Shown here piece by piece: positions 8,146 to 17,010 of a stretch of 64,000 nucleotides of DNA; position 1 is the first letter of the stretch; the number at the start of each line of letters is the position of its first letter. This DNA comes from Tessaracoccus lapidicaptus (GTDB lineage Bacteria; Actinomycetota; Actinomycetes; Propionibacteriales; Propionibacteriaceae). A program made the translations under genes and the position numbers. The notes below the pieces were generated by a model. The model saw nothing but the letters and a program-made list of their open reading frames with translations. It had not been told where the DNA came from and did no database searches. The stretch is from the NCBI RefSeq assembly GCF_001693815.1, contig NZ_MBQD01000001.1, positions 62,001 through 126,000 on the forward strand, in the 5' to 3' direction.

Positions 8146-9177
8146 TCAGAACTGCTTGGTGGCGCGCGAAACGATGGCCTCGGGCAGCGTCAGGCCCTGC
8201 TTCTCGGCGGCCGCCACGTTGACGAACAGGTCGAACTGCTTCTGCGTCTCGACCGGGATGTCCGACGCCGGGGTGCCCTCGAGCAGCTGCAGGAACACCG
8301 CGGCGGCGTCCTTGCCCTGCTGGGTGTAGTTGACCGAGAGGCCGGCGGCGGCGCCGCGCTCCATCGTCGACTCGTCGGAGGCGAAGACCGGGACCTGCTT
8401 CTGCTCGGCCACCTGGATGAGCGACTCGGCGGCCGACACCACGGTGTTGTCGGTCGGGATGAGGTAGGCGTCGACGTCCAGCGACTCACCGGCCTGCTGC
8501 ACTTCGGCGGAGTTGGTGACGGTCGCGGAGCGGATCTCGATGCCCAGCTCGGCGGCGGCCTCCTCGGCCTCGGTGACCTGGACCTCGGAGTTCACCTCGC
8601 CGGAGGAGTAGACGATGCCGACGGTGGCGACCTCGGGCAGCGCCTCCTTGATGAGCTCGAGCTGCTCCTTCATCGGGTTGAGGTCCGAGACACCGGTGAT
8701 GTTGGCGTCGGGCGCCTCCCACGAGCTGACCAGACCGGCGGCGACGGGGTCGGTGACGGCTGCGAACACGATGGGCCGGTCGGTGACGACGTTGGCCAGC
8801 GCCTGCGCGGTCGGGGTGGCGATGGCGAGGAAGCCGTCGTAGTCCGACGAGGCGAAGGTGTTGGCGATGTTGGTCAGGGTCGACTGGTCGCCCTGGGCGT
8901 TCTGGAGATCGAACTCGGCGTTCTCCCCCTCGACGTAGCCCGCCTCCGCGAGGGCGTCGATGAAGCCCTGTTGCGCCGCATCGAGCGCGGGGTGCGCGAC
9001 GATCGTCGCGACGCCGACTTTGATCGACTCGGGAGCGCCGCCGGTGGTCTCGGCGGCCGAGCTCGCGGCCGACGAGGTGGCGGCCGGAGCCGACGAGGTG
9101 TCCGCCGGGGACGCGCCGCCACACGCGGTGAGGGCGAGGGTTCCGACGGCGCCGAGCGCGAGGGCCTTGAGCTTCAT
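8146..9177 (-). CDS. ABC transporter substrate-binding lipoprotein 1 (ABC_sub_bind)
   Basis: A 343-residue exported lipoprotein with a short signal peptide and lipobox L-T-A-C (Cys19), then a Ser/Ala/Thr-rich linker of about 30 residues. The mature part follows the ABC_sub_bind family: G-D-Q-S-T-L-T-N-I-A-N-T, D-R-P-I-V-F-A-A-V-T-D-P-V-A-A-G-L and V-G-I-V-Y-S-S-G-E-V-N are typical blocks. AGGAGA precedes the ATG. It is a clear paralogue of the protein encoded just upstream. Ligand unknown; relatives bind aromatic amino acids or similar small molecules. Confidence 0.88.
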   Translation of the reverse strand: MKLKALALGAVGTLALTACGGASPADTSSAPAATSSAASSAAETTGGAPESIKVGVATIVAHPALDAAQQGFIDALAEAGYVEGENAEFDLQNAQGDQSTLTNIANTFASSDYDGFLAIATPTAQALANVVTDRPIVFAAVTDPVAAGLVSSWEAPDANITGVSDLNPMKEQLELIKEALPEVATVGIVYSSGEVNSEVQVTEAEEAAAELGIEIRSATVTNSAEVQQAGESLDVDAYLIPTDNTVVSAAESLIQVAEQKQVPVFASDESTMERGAAAGLSVNYTQQGKDAAAVFLQLLEGTPASDIPVETQKQFDLFVNVAAAEKQGLTLPEAIVSRATKQF

Positions 9178-9245
9178 GATTCTCCTTGGGGGGCGGGTTC
9201 GCTGGGCTAAGAGTAGTGAGTGCGCCCGGGGGCGCCGCGCTCGGG

Positions 9246-10247
9246 TCAGTAGGTGGTCGCGGCCTGCTCGAGCACCTCGTCGGGCAGGGTGACGCCCATG
9301 CGCTCCGCGGCGGCGGGATTGACCGACAGCTCGAGCGACTCGGCGAACTCGACGGGGGTCGAGGCCGGGTCCGCGCCCTCGATGATGCGCGCGATCATTC
9401 CCGCGGTCTGCACCCCCTGCGCCCGGTAGTCCGTCGCGAGCGCCGCGGCGGCGCCGCGCTGCACCGAGTCGGGGTCGGACGTCACGAGGAGACGCTGCCG
9501 CTGTTCGGCCACCTGCACCATGGACTCCATCGCGGAGACGACGGTGTTGTCGACCACGACGAAGTAGGCGTCGACGTCGAGCGACTCTGCCGCCTGCTGC
9601 ACCTCGGACGAGTTGGTGATAGTGGCGGTGAGGACCTCGATGCCGAGCTCCTTGCCGGCCTCGATCGCGGCCTCGGCCTGCACCTGCGCGTTGACCTCGG
9701 CCGAGGAGTACACGATCCCCACCGTCTCGACGTCGGGCAGGATCTGCTGGATGACCTGGAGCTGCCTGTCGGTGGGCAGCTGGTCGCTGGTGCCGGTCAC
9801 GTTAGCCCCCGGTGCCTCGAGGTCGTCGACCAGGCCGGCCGCGACGGGGTCCGTGACCGACGCGAACACGATGGGTCGGTCCTGGATGACCTGCGCCAGG
9901 GCCTGCGCCGGGGGCGTCGCGAGCGCCACGAAGATGTCGTGGTCGGAGGCGGCGTAGGTGTTGGCGATGTTGGTGAGGGTCGCCTGGTCCCCCTGCGGGT
10001 TCTGGAACTCGAGCGTGAGGTTCTCTCCGTCGACGTAGCCCGCGTCCGCCAGGCCCTCCTTGATGCCCTCGTACACGGCGTCCAGCGACGGGTGGGACAC
10101 GATGGTGACGGCACCGACCGACACCGACGGCTTCTCCTCGGTACCGGTGGCCGCCGGGGTGGTGGCGGTGGGCTCGGCACTGGTCCCGCAGCCGGCCATC
10201 AGCAGGGCCGTGGCCAGGGCCGCTCCCGTGACTGCACGTCGCAACAT
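9246..10247 (-). CDS. ABC transporter substrate-binding lipoprotein 2 (ABC_sub_bind)
   Basis: The first gene of the operon in transcription order; 333 residues. Signal peptide with lipobox L-M-A-G-C (Cys20) and a Thr/Ala-rich linker. The same blocks as its neighbour recur in the same order (G-D-Q-A-T-L-T-N-I-A-N-T, D-R-P-I-V-F-A-S-V-T-D-P-V-A-A-G-L, V-G-I-V-Y-S-S-A-E-V-N), so the two arose by tandem duplication. They differ in the stretch after the V-D-N-T-V-V-S-A motif, which may alter the ligand. Both probably dock on one permease. AGAAGGAGA precedes the ATG. Confidence 0.88.
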   Translation of the reverse strand: MLRRAVTGAALATALLMAGCGTSAEPTATTPAATGTEEKPSVSVGAVTIVSHPSLDAVYEGIKEGLADAGYVDGENLTLEFQNPQGDQATLTNIANTYAASDHDIFVALATPPAQALAQVIQDRPIVFASVTDPVAAGLVDDLEAPGANVTGTSDQLPTDRQLQVIQQILPDVETVGIVYSSAEVNAQVQAEAAIEAGKELGIEVLTATITNSSEVQQAAESLDVDAYFVVVDNTVVSAMESMVQVAEQRQRLLVTSDPDSVQRGAAAALATDYRAQGVQTAGMIARIIEGADPASTPVEFAESLELSVNPAAAERMGVTLPDEVLEQAATTY

Positions 10248-10325
10248 CGTCGTCTCCTTCTCGAACGTGGCTCACACCTTATCTGCGAGCGTCGCCGCCG
10301 CGGAAACCAAGGTCCCCACAACGAA

Positions 10326-10350
10326 AGGAGGGCCCCATGGGGGCCCTCCT
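10326..10350 (-). terminator. Terminator between the ABC operon start and rplQ end
   Basis: An 11-bp perfect stem (AGGAGGGCCCC with its complement) around ATG, followed on the minus strand by TTCGTT. It lies 16 nt after the rplQ stop and closes the alpha ribosomal operon. Confidence 0.75.
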
Positions 10351-10365
10351 CGCGTTACAGCGTTC

Positions 10366-10896
10366 TTACTTGGCGTCCTCGTCGGCGGCGGCCTCCTCGG
10401 CCGTCTCCTCCTCGGTGGCCTCGGCGTCGGCGACCTCAGCCTCGTCGGCGGGCGCCTCGGTCTCCTCGGCCTCGGCCTCGGTCTCGACGGCCGCGGGCTT
10501 CTCCTGGGCCGGGGCGGCTGCCTTCGGCTTCGGGGTCACGGCCTCGGTGATGATCTCGATCAGGGCCAGGGGGGCGTTGTCACCCTTACGGTTGCCGATC
10601 TTCGTGATCCGGGTGTAGCCACCCTCGCGGCCCTCGAGCGACGGCGCGATGTCGTCGAACAGGTGGCGGACGACCTCCTTGTCCGTGATGGAGCTGAGCA
10701 CCAGACGGCGCGAGTGGAGGTCACCCCGCTTCGCCTTGGTGATGAGCTTCTCGGCCAGCGGCTGGACGCGGCGGGCGCGGGTCTCGGTGGTGGTGATGCG
10801 GCCGTGCTCGAAGAGCTGGGTGGCCAGGTTGCGCAGGATGATGCGCTCGTGGGTGGGGCTGCCGCCCAGACGAGCGCCCTTGGTTGGCTTGGGCAT
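10366..10896 (-). CDS. rplQ: 50S ribosomal protein L17, with acidic C-terminal tail
   Basis: A large-subunit protein near the exit tunnel. Residues 1 to about 118 are the ordinary L17 fold ([13 protein letters not shown] start, [12 protein letters not shown] motif). About 55 further residues follow, almost all Ala, Glu, Thr, Pro and Asp, predicted to be disordered and strongly acidic. Extended L17 tails occur in actinobacteria; the function is unknown. Last gene of the alpha operon, 36 nt after rpoA, ahead of a terminator. Confidence 0.96.
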   Translation of the reverse strand: MPKPTKGARLGGSPTHERIILRNLATQLFEHGRITTTETRARRVQPLAEKLITKAKRGDLHSRRLVLSSITDKEVVRHLFDDIAPSLEGREGGYTRITKIGNRKGDNAPLALIEIITEAVTPKPKAAAPAQEKPAAVETEAEAEETEAPADEAEVADAEATEEETAEEAAADEDAK

Positions 10897-10932
10897 TGCT
10901 GTGGATCTCCAGGATTCTCGGGTGGTGGGCGG

Positions 10933-11955
10933 TCAGTACTGCTCGGTCTCGGCGAAGTCGCCGTCCTCGTCGTTGTCCTCGTCGTACCGCTCGATGGCCT
11001 GCAGCGGGTCGAAGCCCGGCTGCGAGTCACGAAGCGCCAGACCGAGGCCGGCGAGGGTCTCCTTGACCTCGTCGATCGACTTGGAACCGAAGTTGCGGAT
11101 GTCGAGCAGATCCTCTTCGCTGCGGGCGACGAGCTCACCGACGGTGTGGATGCCTTCACGCTTGAGGCAGTTGTACGAGCGCACCGAGAGTTCCAGGTCC
11201 TCGACGGGGAGGTTGAGCGACTCGGCGATCTGCTCGTCCACGGGGGACGGGCCGATCTCGATGCCCTCGGCGTCGACGTTGAGCTCCCGGGCGAGGCCGA
11301 ACAGCTCGACGAGGGTGCGCCCGGCCGAGGCCACCGCGTCACGCGGGGCGATGGAGGGCTTGGTCTCGACGTCGACGATGAGGCGGTCGAAGTCCGTGCG
11401 CTGCGCGACACGGGTGGCCTCGACCTTGTACGTCACCTTGAGCACCGGCGAGTAGATCGAGTCCACCGGGATGCGGCCGATCTCGGCCTCCGGGTCCTTG
11501 TTCTGCACGCTGGAGACGTACCCGCGGCCGCGCTCCACGACGAGTTCCATCTCGAGCTTGCCGTTGTCGCCGAGGGTGGCGATGTGCAGCTCGGGGTTGT
11601 GGATCTCCACGCCTGCGGGGGGCTGGATGTCACCGGCGGTGACGGCACCCGCACCGGCCTTGCGGAGGTACATGACCACCGGCTCGTCCTCCTCCGACGA
11701 GAGCACGAGGCCCTTGAGGTTGAGGATGATCTCGGTGACGTCTTCGACGACACCTTCGACGGTGGAGAACTCGTGCTGGTTGCCCTCGACCTTGATGCTG
11801 GTCACGGCCGCGCCCGGGATGGACGACAGCAGGGTGCGACGCAGCGAGTTGCCGAGGGTGTAGCCGAAGCCCGGCTCCAGCGGCTCGATGATGAACCGCG
11901 ACCGGTAGTCCGAGACGACTTCCTCGGAGAGGGTGGGACGCTGTGCGATGAGCAT
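10933..11955 (-). CDS. rpoA: DNA-directed RNA polymerase subunit alpha
   Basis: A 340-residue scaffold subunit of RNA polymerase. The N-terminal domain (about 1-230) carries the dimer and beta-contact motif [12 protein letters not shown]. The C-terminal domain (about 250-315) has the [13 protein letters not shown] helix and the N-F-G-x-K-S DNA/activator-contact segment, then an Asp/Glu-rich tail. The ATG at 11955 is preferred over a TTG seven codons upstream because AAGGAA sits at the right distance. The 108-nt gap to rpsD holds a GC-rich inverted repeat near 12026-12050. Confidence 0.97.
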   Translation of the reverse strand: MLIAQRPTLSEEVVSDYRSRFIIEPLEPGFGYTLGNSLRRTLLSSIPGAAVTSIKVEGNQHEFSTVEGVVEDVTEIILNLKGLVLSSEEDEPVVMYLRKAGAGAVTAGDIQPPAGVEIHNPELHIATLGDNGKLEMELVVERGRGYVSSVQNKDPEAEIGRIPVDSIYSPVLKVTYKVEATRVAQRTDFDRLIVDVETKPSIAPRDAVASAGRTLVELFGLARELNVDAEGIEIGPSPVDEQIAESLNLPVEDLELSVRSYNCLKREGIHTVGELVARSEEDLLDIRNFGSKSIDEVKETLAGLGLALRDSQPGFDPLQAIERYDEDNDEDGDFAETEQY

Positions 11956-12063
11956 GAGGGTTCCTTCCCGCGCCAACCGCTATCTGATGGCGCGAACGGT
12001 GGCCTGACGGCCCGCGGCGTCGGGCCGGCCGGTGTTCCCGACCGGCCCGCGGCCGCACAGTGG

Positions 12064-12669
12064 TTACTTTGAGTAGAGCTCGACGATCATCTGCTCCTGG
12101 ACATCCACGACGATCTGCTCGCGGACGGGGAGCTGGTGCACGAGGATGCGCATGCGGTTCGGACGCGCCTCGAGCCACCCCGGAACGGAGCGCTCGTGGT
12201 GGGTCTCCCGCGCGATCACGAACGGCGCGAGGGTCATGGACTTCTCGGCGACGTCGATGATGTCGTGGGCGCGCACGCGGTACGACGGGATGTTCACGCG
12301 CTGGCCGTTGACCAGGAAGTGGCCGTGGACGACAAGCTGGCGGGCCTGCCGACGCGTGGACGCGAAGCCCGAGCGGTACACGACGTTGTCGAGACGCGAC
12401 TCCAGGATCTGGAGCAGACGGTCACCCGTCTTGCCCGGATGCCGGTCGGCCTCCTCGTAGTAGCGGCGGAACTGCTTCTCCAGCACGCCGTACGCGAAAC
12501 GAGCCTTCTGCTTCTCCTTGAGCTGCAGCGAGTACTCAGAATCCTTGGTGCGTCCGCGGCCGTGCATACCCGGGGGGTACGGACGGCGCTCGAACGCCTT
12601 GTCATTGCCGACCAGGTCGGTCCCGAGACGACGGGACTTCTTGGTCAAAGGGCCGGTGTAACGAGCCAT
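12064..12669 (-). CDS. rpsD: 30S ribosomal protein S4
   Basis: A primary 16S rRNA-binding protein of 201 residues with the S4 RNA-binding domain in its middle (S-R-L-D-N-V-V-Y-R-S-G-F-A-x-T-R-R-Q-A-R-Q). It lacks the N-terminal zinc-binding cysteines found in some S4 forms. In other bacteria S4 represses its own operon by binding the leader; a candidate structured leader lies before rpsM. Sits between rpsK and rpoA. Confidence 0.97.
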   Translation of the reverse strand: MARYTGPLTKKSRRLGTDLVGNDKAFERRPYPPGMHGRGRTKDSEYSLQLKEKQKARFAYGVLEKQFRRYYEEADRHPGKTGDRLLQILESRLDNVVYRSGFASTRRQARQLVVHGHFLVNGQRVNIPSYRVRAHDIIDVAEKSMTLAPFVIARETHHERSVPGWLEARPNRMRILVHQLPVREQIVVDVQEQMIVELYSK

Positions 12670-12697
12670 AATTGCTAGTCCTTCTTCTCTCGGGCGA

Positions 12698-13105
12698 TCA
12701 GACGCGACGACGCTTGGGCGGGCGGCAGCCGTTGTGCGGCGTCGGGGTCACGTCTGAGATCGCGCCGACCTCGAGGCCGACGGCGCCCAGCGAGCGGATC
12801 GCGGTCTCACGGCCGGAGCCGGGACCCTTGACGAACACGTCGACACGCTTCATGCCGTGCTCCATCGCGCGACGGCCAGCGGCCTCGGCGGCCATCTGCG
12901 CGGCGAACGGGGTCGACTTGCGCGAGCCCTTGAAGCCGACGGTGCCGGCGGACGCCCACGAGATGACGGCGCCGGTCGGATCGGTGATCGAGATGATGGT
13001 GTTGTTGAACGTGCTCTTGATATGCGCCTGACCGGCGAGCACATTCTTCTTCTCCTTGCGGCGCACCTTGGTCTTGGCGGCCGCCTTACGGCTTGCAGTA
13101 GCCAT
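12698..13105 (-). CDS. rpsK: 30S ribosomal protein S11
   Basis: A 135-residue small-subunit platform protein. A basic, Ala/Lys-rich N-terminal extension (about residues 1-15) precedes the conserved core with [11 protein letters not shown] and the C-terminal D-V-T-P[14 protein letters not shown]. Placed 34 nt after rpsM in the alpha operon. Confidence 0.97.
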   Translation of the reverse strand: MATASRKAAAKTKVRRKEKKNVLAGQAHIKSTFNNTIISITDPTGAVISWASAGTVGFKGSRKSTPFAAQMAAEAAGRRAMEHGMKRVDVFVKGPGSGRETAIRSLGAVGLEVGAISDVTPTPHNGCRPPKRRRV

Positions 13106-13139
13106 GAAGTCTCCTTAAGTCCTCAACGAGGGGCGCGGA

Positions 13140-13514
13140 TCAGCGCGCCTTCTTCTTGCCAGCGACGGCCTTCTTCTTGCCCTTGCGGGTGCGCGCATTG
13201 GTGCGCGTGCGCTGACCACGAACCGGCAGACCACTGCGGTGGCGACGGCCCTGGTAGTTGCCGATCTCGACCTTGCGGCGGATGTCGGCGGCAACGGTGC
13301 GACGGAGGTCACCCTCGATCTCGTAGTTGCCTTCGATGTGGTCGCGCAGGGCGACGAGCTGGTCCTCGGTGAGCTGGTGGACTCGGACGTCTCCACTGAT
13401 CCCGGTAGCGGCGAGGGTCTCGGCGGCGCGGGTCTTCCCGACGCCGAAGATGTAGGTGAGGGCGACCTCCAAGCGCTTGTCGCGCGGCAGGTCGACACCA
13501 ACGAGGCGTGCCAT
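13140..13514 (-). CDS. rpsM: 30S ribosomal protein S13
   Basis: A small-subunit head protein contacting the P-site tRNA and the 50S subunit. At 124 residues it is of normal length, with [12 protein letters not shown] and the C-terminal [14 protein letters not shown]; a Lys-rich tail ends the protein. AAAGGT lies upstream of its ATG. A 250-nt gap separates it from rpmJ. Confidence 0.97.
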   Translation of the reverse strand: MARLVGVDLPRDKRLEVALTYIFGVGKTRAAETLAATGISGDVRVHQLTEDQLVALRDHIEGNYEIEGDLRRTVAADIRRKVEIGNYQGRRHRSGLPVRGQRTRTNARTRKGKKKAVAGKKKAR

Positions 13515-13764
13515 CAGGCGGTTACCTTTCTAGAAATGTCGGTCCTGACTCACTCTGGAGCCCGGTCGCGGACCGCGAAGGTGTGTGGCGTGACGCGTCC
13601 CCGCCGCCTGTGGTGCCTGCTGGCACCGACGGGGCCTTGGCCTTCGTCCAAGGGTGGGAATCTCCCGAAGGAGATCCTTGCGATCACGTTGCTTTCAGTT
13701 GTCGGCGGAGTGGGCGATCGACCCGTCCCGCGGTGGTCTGCGTGCCTGGGGCGTGAGCCCCGGG
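13515..13764 (-). other. Intergenic leader region between rpmJ and rpsM
   Basis: About 250 nt without a gene. Directly after the rpmJ stop is an 8-bp hairpin (13745-13764). Further on is a small hairpin CCTTGG-N7-CCAAGG (13635-13653). The spacing and position, ahead of rpsM, rpsK and rpsD, would suit S4-type feedback control. That is inference; no known S4 target motif was recognised. Confidence 0.35.
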
Positions 13765-13878
13765 TCAGCCCTGACGCTGCTTGTGGCGCGGGTTCTCGCA
13801 GATCACCATCACACGACCGTGCCGGCGGATGACCTTGCACTTGTCGCAGATCTTCTTGACGCTCGGCTGAACCTTCAT
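13765..13878 (-). CDS. rpmJ: 50S ribosomal protein L36 (zinc-binding form)
   Basis: A 37-residue protein, M-K-V-Q-P-S-V-K-K at the start, with the zinc ligands C-D-K-C, a third Cys (I-C-E-N-P) and a His (R-H-K-Q), so it is the zinc-dependent (C+) paralogue. A longer in-frame reading upstream is rejected because the family begins at this ATG. It has its own likely promoter (13996-14025). Confidence 0.96.
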   Translation of the reverse strand: MKVQPSVKKICDKCKVIRRHGRVMVICENPRHKQRQG

Positions 13879-13995
13879 TCGAGCAACCTTTTCAATCGGC
13901 GACTGGGAGCGCACGAGCGCCCCAATCTTGTGGTGGATGACTTGGCCGACGGCCTGGGCACGCACGCGTGTCCGGGCATAGACGACCGACGCACC

Positions 13996-14025
13996 ACTCT
14001 ACGCGACACGCCCACACTTCCCCAA
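13996..14025 (-). promoter_or_regulatory. Promoter for rpmJ and the alpha operon
   Basis: On the minus strand TTGGGG (14025-14020), 18 nt, then TAGAGT (14001-13996). It lies between the infA terminator and rpmJ, giving a leader of about 110 nt. Confidence 0.5.
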
Positions 14026-14051
14026 ATCAGCCTCTGCCGTCGCCGGGCATG

Positions 14052-14085
14052 AAAAAAGGGCGCCACCGCGCGTGCGGGGTGCCCT
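14052..14085 (-). terminator. Rho-independent terminator of infA
   Basis: On the minus strand a 12-bp stem with one bulged base and a 4-nt loop is followed by six T residues. This is the most classical intrinsic terminator in the window; it separates infA from rpmJ. Confidence 0.85.
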
Positions 14086-14119
14086 CTCTCCGGCCGGCTC
14101 GAGCGCTCGGCCGCGCGAC

Positions 14120-14341
14120 TCACTTGTGCCGGTAGACGATGCGGCCGCGGGTCAGGTCATACGGGGACAGCTCGACGACCACACGGTCGGCCGGCAGGAT
14201 GCGGATGTAGTGCTGACGCATCTTGCCGCTGATGGTCGTCAGCACCTTGTGGCCGTTGGCCAACTCCACGCGGAACATCGCGTTGGGCAGGGCCTCGACC
14301 ACGGTGCCCTCGAGTTCGAGGGCTCCTTCTTTCTTCGCCAT
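14120..14341 (-). CDS. infA: Translation initiation factor IF-1
   Basis: A 73-residue OB-fold protein that binds the ribosomal A site during initiation. M-A-K-K-E-G-A start, [11 protein letters not shown] core and G-R-I-V-Y-R ending are all canonical. The ATG at 14341 is chosen by family alignment; eight extra upstream codons are not conserved. Own promoter and own terminator make it monocistronic. Confidence 0.97.
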   Translation of the reverse strand: MAKKEGALELEGTVVEALPNAMFRVELANGHKVLTTISGKMRQHYIRILPADRVVVELSPYDLTRGRIVYRHK

Positions 14342-14397
14342 GTACTCTCTCTCGTCACACGGCACGCCTGGTGCGCGCCGGATGGTATCGAACAGCT

Positions 14398-14427
14398 ATT
14401 CTACGCCCGCCGTCGCGGCGTGACCAA
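14398..14427 (-). promoter_or_regulatory. infA promoter
   Basis: Minus strand TTGGTC (14427-14422), 18 nt, TAGAAT (14403-14398); 56 nt lie between the -10 box and the infA start. The TTGGTC -35 is the same as that before rpsJ. Confidence 0.6.
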
Positions 14428-14478
14428 ACCTGCGTGGCCGCGGCGCCCCTCGGTGTGCCCGCCCATTAGCCTGGGGGG

Positions 14479-14766
14479 ATGAGCTACTTCGCCGTCCAGT
14501 ACACCTACATCGACGACGCCCGGGCCCTCGACGCCGAGCGGCCCCACCACCGCGCCTACCTGTCGACGCTGCTCGGCGGCCCCCTCGTGGTGAGCGGCCC
14601 CTACGTCGACAGTGAGCTGCCGGGCGCCCTGCTCATCATGCGCGCCGGCTCCGCCGACGAGCTCGAGCAGCTGCTGGACCTGGACCCGTTCTGGACCGCC
14701 AACCTCATCGCGGAGCGCTCCATCGAGGAGTGGAACCCGGTCCTCGGATCCCTGTCGGCCGACTGA
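14479..14766 (+). CDS. YciI family protein
   Basis: A 95-residue protein with the ferredoxin-like YciI/YCII fold: an R-P-H-H-R-A-Y-L motif near residue 22 carries the conserved His, and D-P-F-W near residue 72 is the second family mark. YciI-like domains are small dehydratase- or dehalogenase-like enzymes; the substrate is unknown. TAGCCT at 14467-14472 ends 6 nt before the ATG, so the mRNA is probably leaderless. Confidence 0.8.
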   Translation: MSYFAVQYTYIDDARALDAERPHHRAYLSTLLGGPLVVSGPYVDSELPGALLIMRAGSADELEQLLDLDPFWTANLIAERSIEEWNPVLGSLSAD

Positions 14767-14769
14767 CCC

Positions 14770-16146
14770 TCAGCGCAGCAGTCGGTCGATGGCCGGGTGC
14801 GCCGCGGCATAGCCGTCCACCAGCTGCCGGCCCAGACGCGGCGACGACACCAGGGGGTGGATGGAGAACCCCTCCCAGGCGCGCTCCCGGCTACCGGTGA
14901 GCGCCGCCTGGGCGATGGCCCGCTCGGAGGCGCGCACGGCCGTCATCTGAGCCAGCTGCGGCAGGGTGACGGGCGCGACCGGCTGCGGGTGCACTCCGTC
15001 GCCGTCGACGACGCAGCCGACCTCGACCACCAGGTCATCGGGCAGTTCCGGGATGATTCGCCCGCCGGGGGCGCCGTTGCCGACATCGAGGATCATGCGC
15101 TCGGGCTCCCCGGTGGCGAGGGCCGTCATGAGGCGCAGCGCCACCTCCTGGTATCCCCCGCCGGCCACGTCCTCCTCACGCCGCTCCTCAGCCCCGCCGC
15201 GGGCCTCCGCCATGTAGGTGGCCTCGCGCTCGTGGAGAGCGGCCCGCCACGAGTCGAGGGGCGAGGCGCAGCACGCTGCGTCGTCGTAGAAGCGGCCCTG
15301 TTGGGCGTGCAGGAACTGGCCACGGGTCTGGGCCGCCGCGCTGATGGCCGCGATCGCCTCGTCGGTCTTCCAGTAGTAGTAGAGGTACTCGTTGGGGAGG
15401 GCTCCGACTGCTCGCACCCAGTCCTCGCCGATGAGGCGAGCCTCCTCGATGTGGTCGAGCAGGTCGTCCGAGGCGAGGATCTCCGGCAGGCGGTCCACGC
15501 CGTCGACCGTCACCGAGCGCAGCCAGCCGAGGTGGTTGAGGCCGACGTAGTCGTAGGCCACGCGGTCCCGGTCGTGTTCGAGTGAGACGCCGAGCAGGCG
15601 CGACACGCGACGGACGAGCCCGATGGGGGTGTCGCAGATGCCGACCACCCGGTCCCCCAGCACGCCGCGCATCACCTCGGTGACGATGCCGGCGGGGTTG
15701 GTGAAGTTGATGGTCCAGGCCTCGGGCGCGACATCGGCGATCGTCTCGGCCACCTGGCGCATCACCGGGATGGTGCGCAGGGCGTAGGCCAGGCCGCCGG
15801 GGCCGATGGTCTCCTGGCCGAGGAGGCCGAGGTCGAGCGCGACCCTCTCGTCCGCGATGCGCCCCTCCGCTCCACCGACGCGGACGGCGGCGAAAACGAA
15901 GTGCGCCCCGCGCAGCGCGTCGCGCAGGTCCGTGGTGACGCGCACGGCCGGCGGGCGGTCCAGCTGCCGGGAGCGCTCGGCGATGACGCGCGCGATGGCG
16001 TCGAGCCGCTCGGGCGACGCGTCGTGCAACACGATCTCCCGGATGTCGACGGCGGGCCGCCCGGCCGCGGCGAGCGCGTTGGTGGCGACGGCGTCGTAGA
16101 CGAGCGGGACGCGGAATCCACCGCCGCCGAGGATGACGAGTTTCAT
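14770..16146 (-). CDS. GH4 family glycosidase, probably 6-phospho-beta-glucosidase
   Basis: A 458-residue NAD- and Mn-dependent glycosidase of family 4. The Rossmann start (V-I-L-G-G-G-G-F) binds NAD. Cys171 (I-C-D-T-P-I-G) and His205 (G-L-N-H-L-G-W) are the usual metal ligands. P-N-E-Y-L-Y-Y-Y follows, as in 6-phospho-beta-glucosidases. GH4 also includes alpha-galactosidases, alpha-glucosidases and glucuronidases, so the exact sugar is uncertain. The gene overlaps the DeoR regulator by four bases and is transcribed away from the ABC importer that probably supplies its substrate. Confidence 0.82.
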   Translation of the reverse strand: MKLVILGGGGFRVPLVYDAVATNALAAAGRPAVDIREIVLHDASPERLDAIARVIAERSRQLDRPPAVRVTTDLRDALRGAHFVFAAVRVGGAEGRIADERVALDLGLLGQETIGPGGLAYALRTIPVMRQVAETIADVAPEAWTINFTNPAGIVTEVMRGVLGDRVVGICDTPIGLVRRVSRLLGVSLEHDRDRVAYDYVGLNHLGWLRSVTVDGVDRLPEILASDDLLDHIEEARLIGEDWVRAVGALPNEYLYYYWKTDEAIAAISAAAQTRGQFLHAQQGRFYDDAACCASPLDSWRAALHEREATYMAEARGGAEERREEDVAGGGYQEVALRLMTALATGEPERMILDVGNGAPGGRIIPELPDDLVVEVGCVVDGDGVHPQPVAPVTLPQLAQMTAVRASERAIAQAALTGSRERAWEGFSIHPLVSSPRLGRQLVDGYAAAHPAIDRLLR

Positions 16147-16913
16147 GCGATGACGACCTCCAGGTCGGAGTCCGGGGACAGTGCCAGGTCAGTGGGCAGG
16201 GGGGCCCGGTCCGTGACCAGGCCGGCGAAGGCGGACACCGGGGCGACCTCGAGGAACCCGATGCCGGGGAACTTCGCGTGGTCCGCGAGCAGCCAGGCGC
16301 GCGTCGCGATGTCGATCATGGCGCGCTTGACGGGCACCTCGCTCGGCGTGGAGTCCAGGACCGCGCCGTCGTGGCGCACACCCGAGGCGCCGAGGAAGGC
16401 GATGTCGACGCGGACCTGCCGGAGACAGGACTCGGTGAGGACGCCGACCAGCGACTCGTAGTTCGGGCGCAGCACGCCACCCATGACGACCAGGTCGATC
16501 CGCGGCGCGGCCGCGAGCGCACGGACGACGGCCAGTGAGGCGGTGACGACGGTGATGTCGCGGTCGCGGAGATGCTCGCACATGGCGAAGACCGTGGTCC
16601 CGATGTCGAGGGCCACCACGTCGCCGTCGCGGACGAGGGACGCCGCCCGCCGACCGATGGCCCGCTTCTCGACGGTCTCCTGCTCGGCCACGACGGCGAA
16701 GGCCGCCGCGTCGGCCTCCGGCCTGATGTGGTGGCGCGGCGCGCGGGCGCCGCCGCGCACCCGGTCGAGTTGGCCGCGCTCGGCCAGCTGATCCAGATCG
16801 CGCCGCGCGGTCGCCTGCGACACGCCGAAGTGCCGGGCGGCCTCCTGCACCGACAGCGCCCCGCGACGGCGGACGAGGTCCGCCATCTGCTGGTGCCGCA
16901 CGTCGGTCAACAT
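16143..16913 (-). CDS. DeoR/GlpR family transcriptional regulator
   Basis: A 256-residue repressor type. The N-terminal winged helix (about 5-58) has S-V-Q-E-A-A-R-H-F-G-V-S-Q-A-T-A-R-R-D-L. The C-terminal DeoRC domain, which senses phosphorylated sugars, contains D-I-G-T-T-V near residue 95. The ATG at 16913 is preferred over one 13 codons upstream because GGGGGAG precedes it. It overlaps the GH4 gene and diverges from the sugar transporter, so it very likely controls both arms. Confidence 0.87.
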   Translation of the reverse strand: MLTDVRHQQMADLVRRRGALSVQEAARHFGVSQATARRDLDQLAERGQLDRVRGGARAPRHHIRPEADAAAFAVVAEQETVEKRAIGRRAASLVRDGDVVALDIGTTVFAMCEHLRDRDITVVTASLAVVRALAAAPRIDLVVMGGVLRPNYESLVGVLTESCLRQVRVDIAFLGASGVRHDGAVLDSTPSEVPVKRAMIDIATRAWLLADHAKFPGIGFLEVAPVSAFAGLVTDRAPLPTDLALSPDSDLEVVIA

Positions 16914-17010
16914 GTCGCTCCCCCTTGCTAGGACACAAAATGTACTCGACACCGATCAAGTCCATGCATGTCGTGGCAGAATCGCGCATATCGATGTCCG
17001 AGGAGGGACC
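16914..17010. promoter_or_regulatory. Divergent control region of the sugar cluster
   Basis: Ninety-seven bases hold both promoters. On the plus strand TGGCAGAAT (16974-16982) looks like an extended -10, and AGGAGGG (17001-17007) is the ribosome-binding site. On the minus strand TACATT is a possible -10. CATGCATG (16963-16970) is a perfect 8-bp palindrome and a candidate operator. None is strong enough alone to call. Confidence 0.4.

Noticed and set aside
8134-9210. A 358-codon plus-strand frame opposite the first binding lipoprotein
   Set aside because: Repeated G-D-D/L-L-G composition is an effect of reading the complement of a lipoprotein gene.
10060-12072. A 670-codon plus-strand open frame opposite rplQ and rpoA
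   Set aside because: Antisense shadow; Asp/Leu/Gly/Val-rich with no conserved motif.
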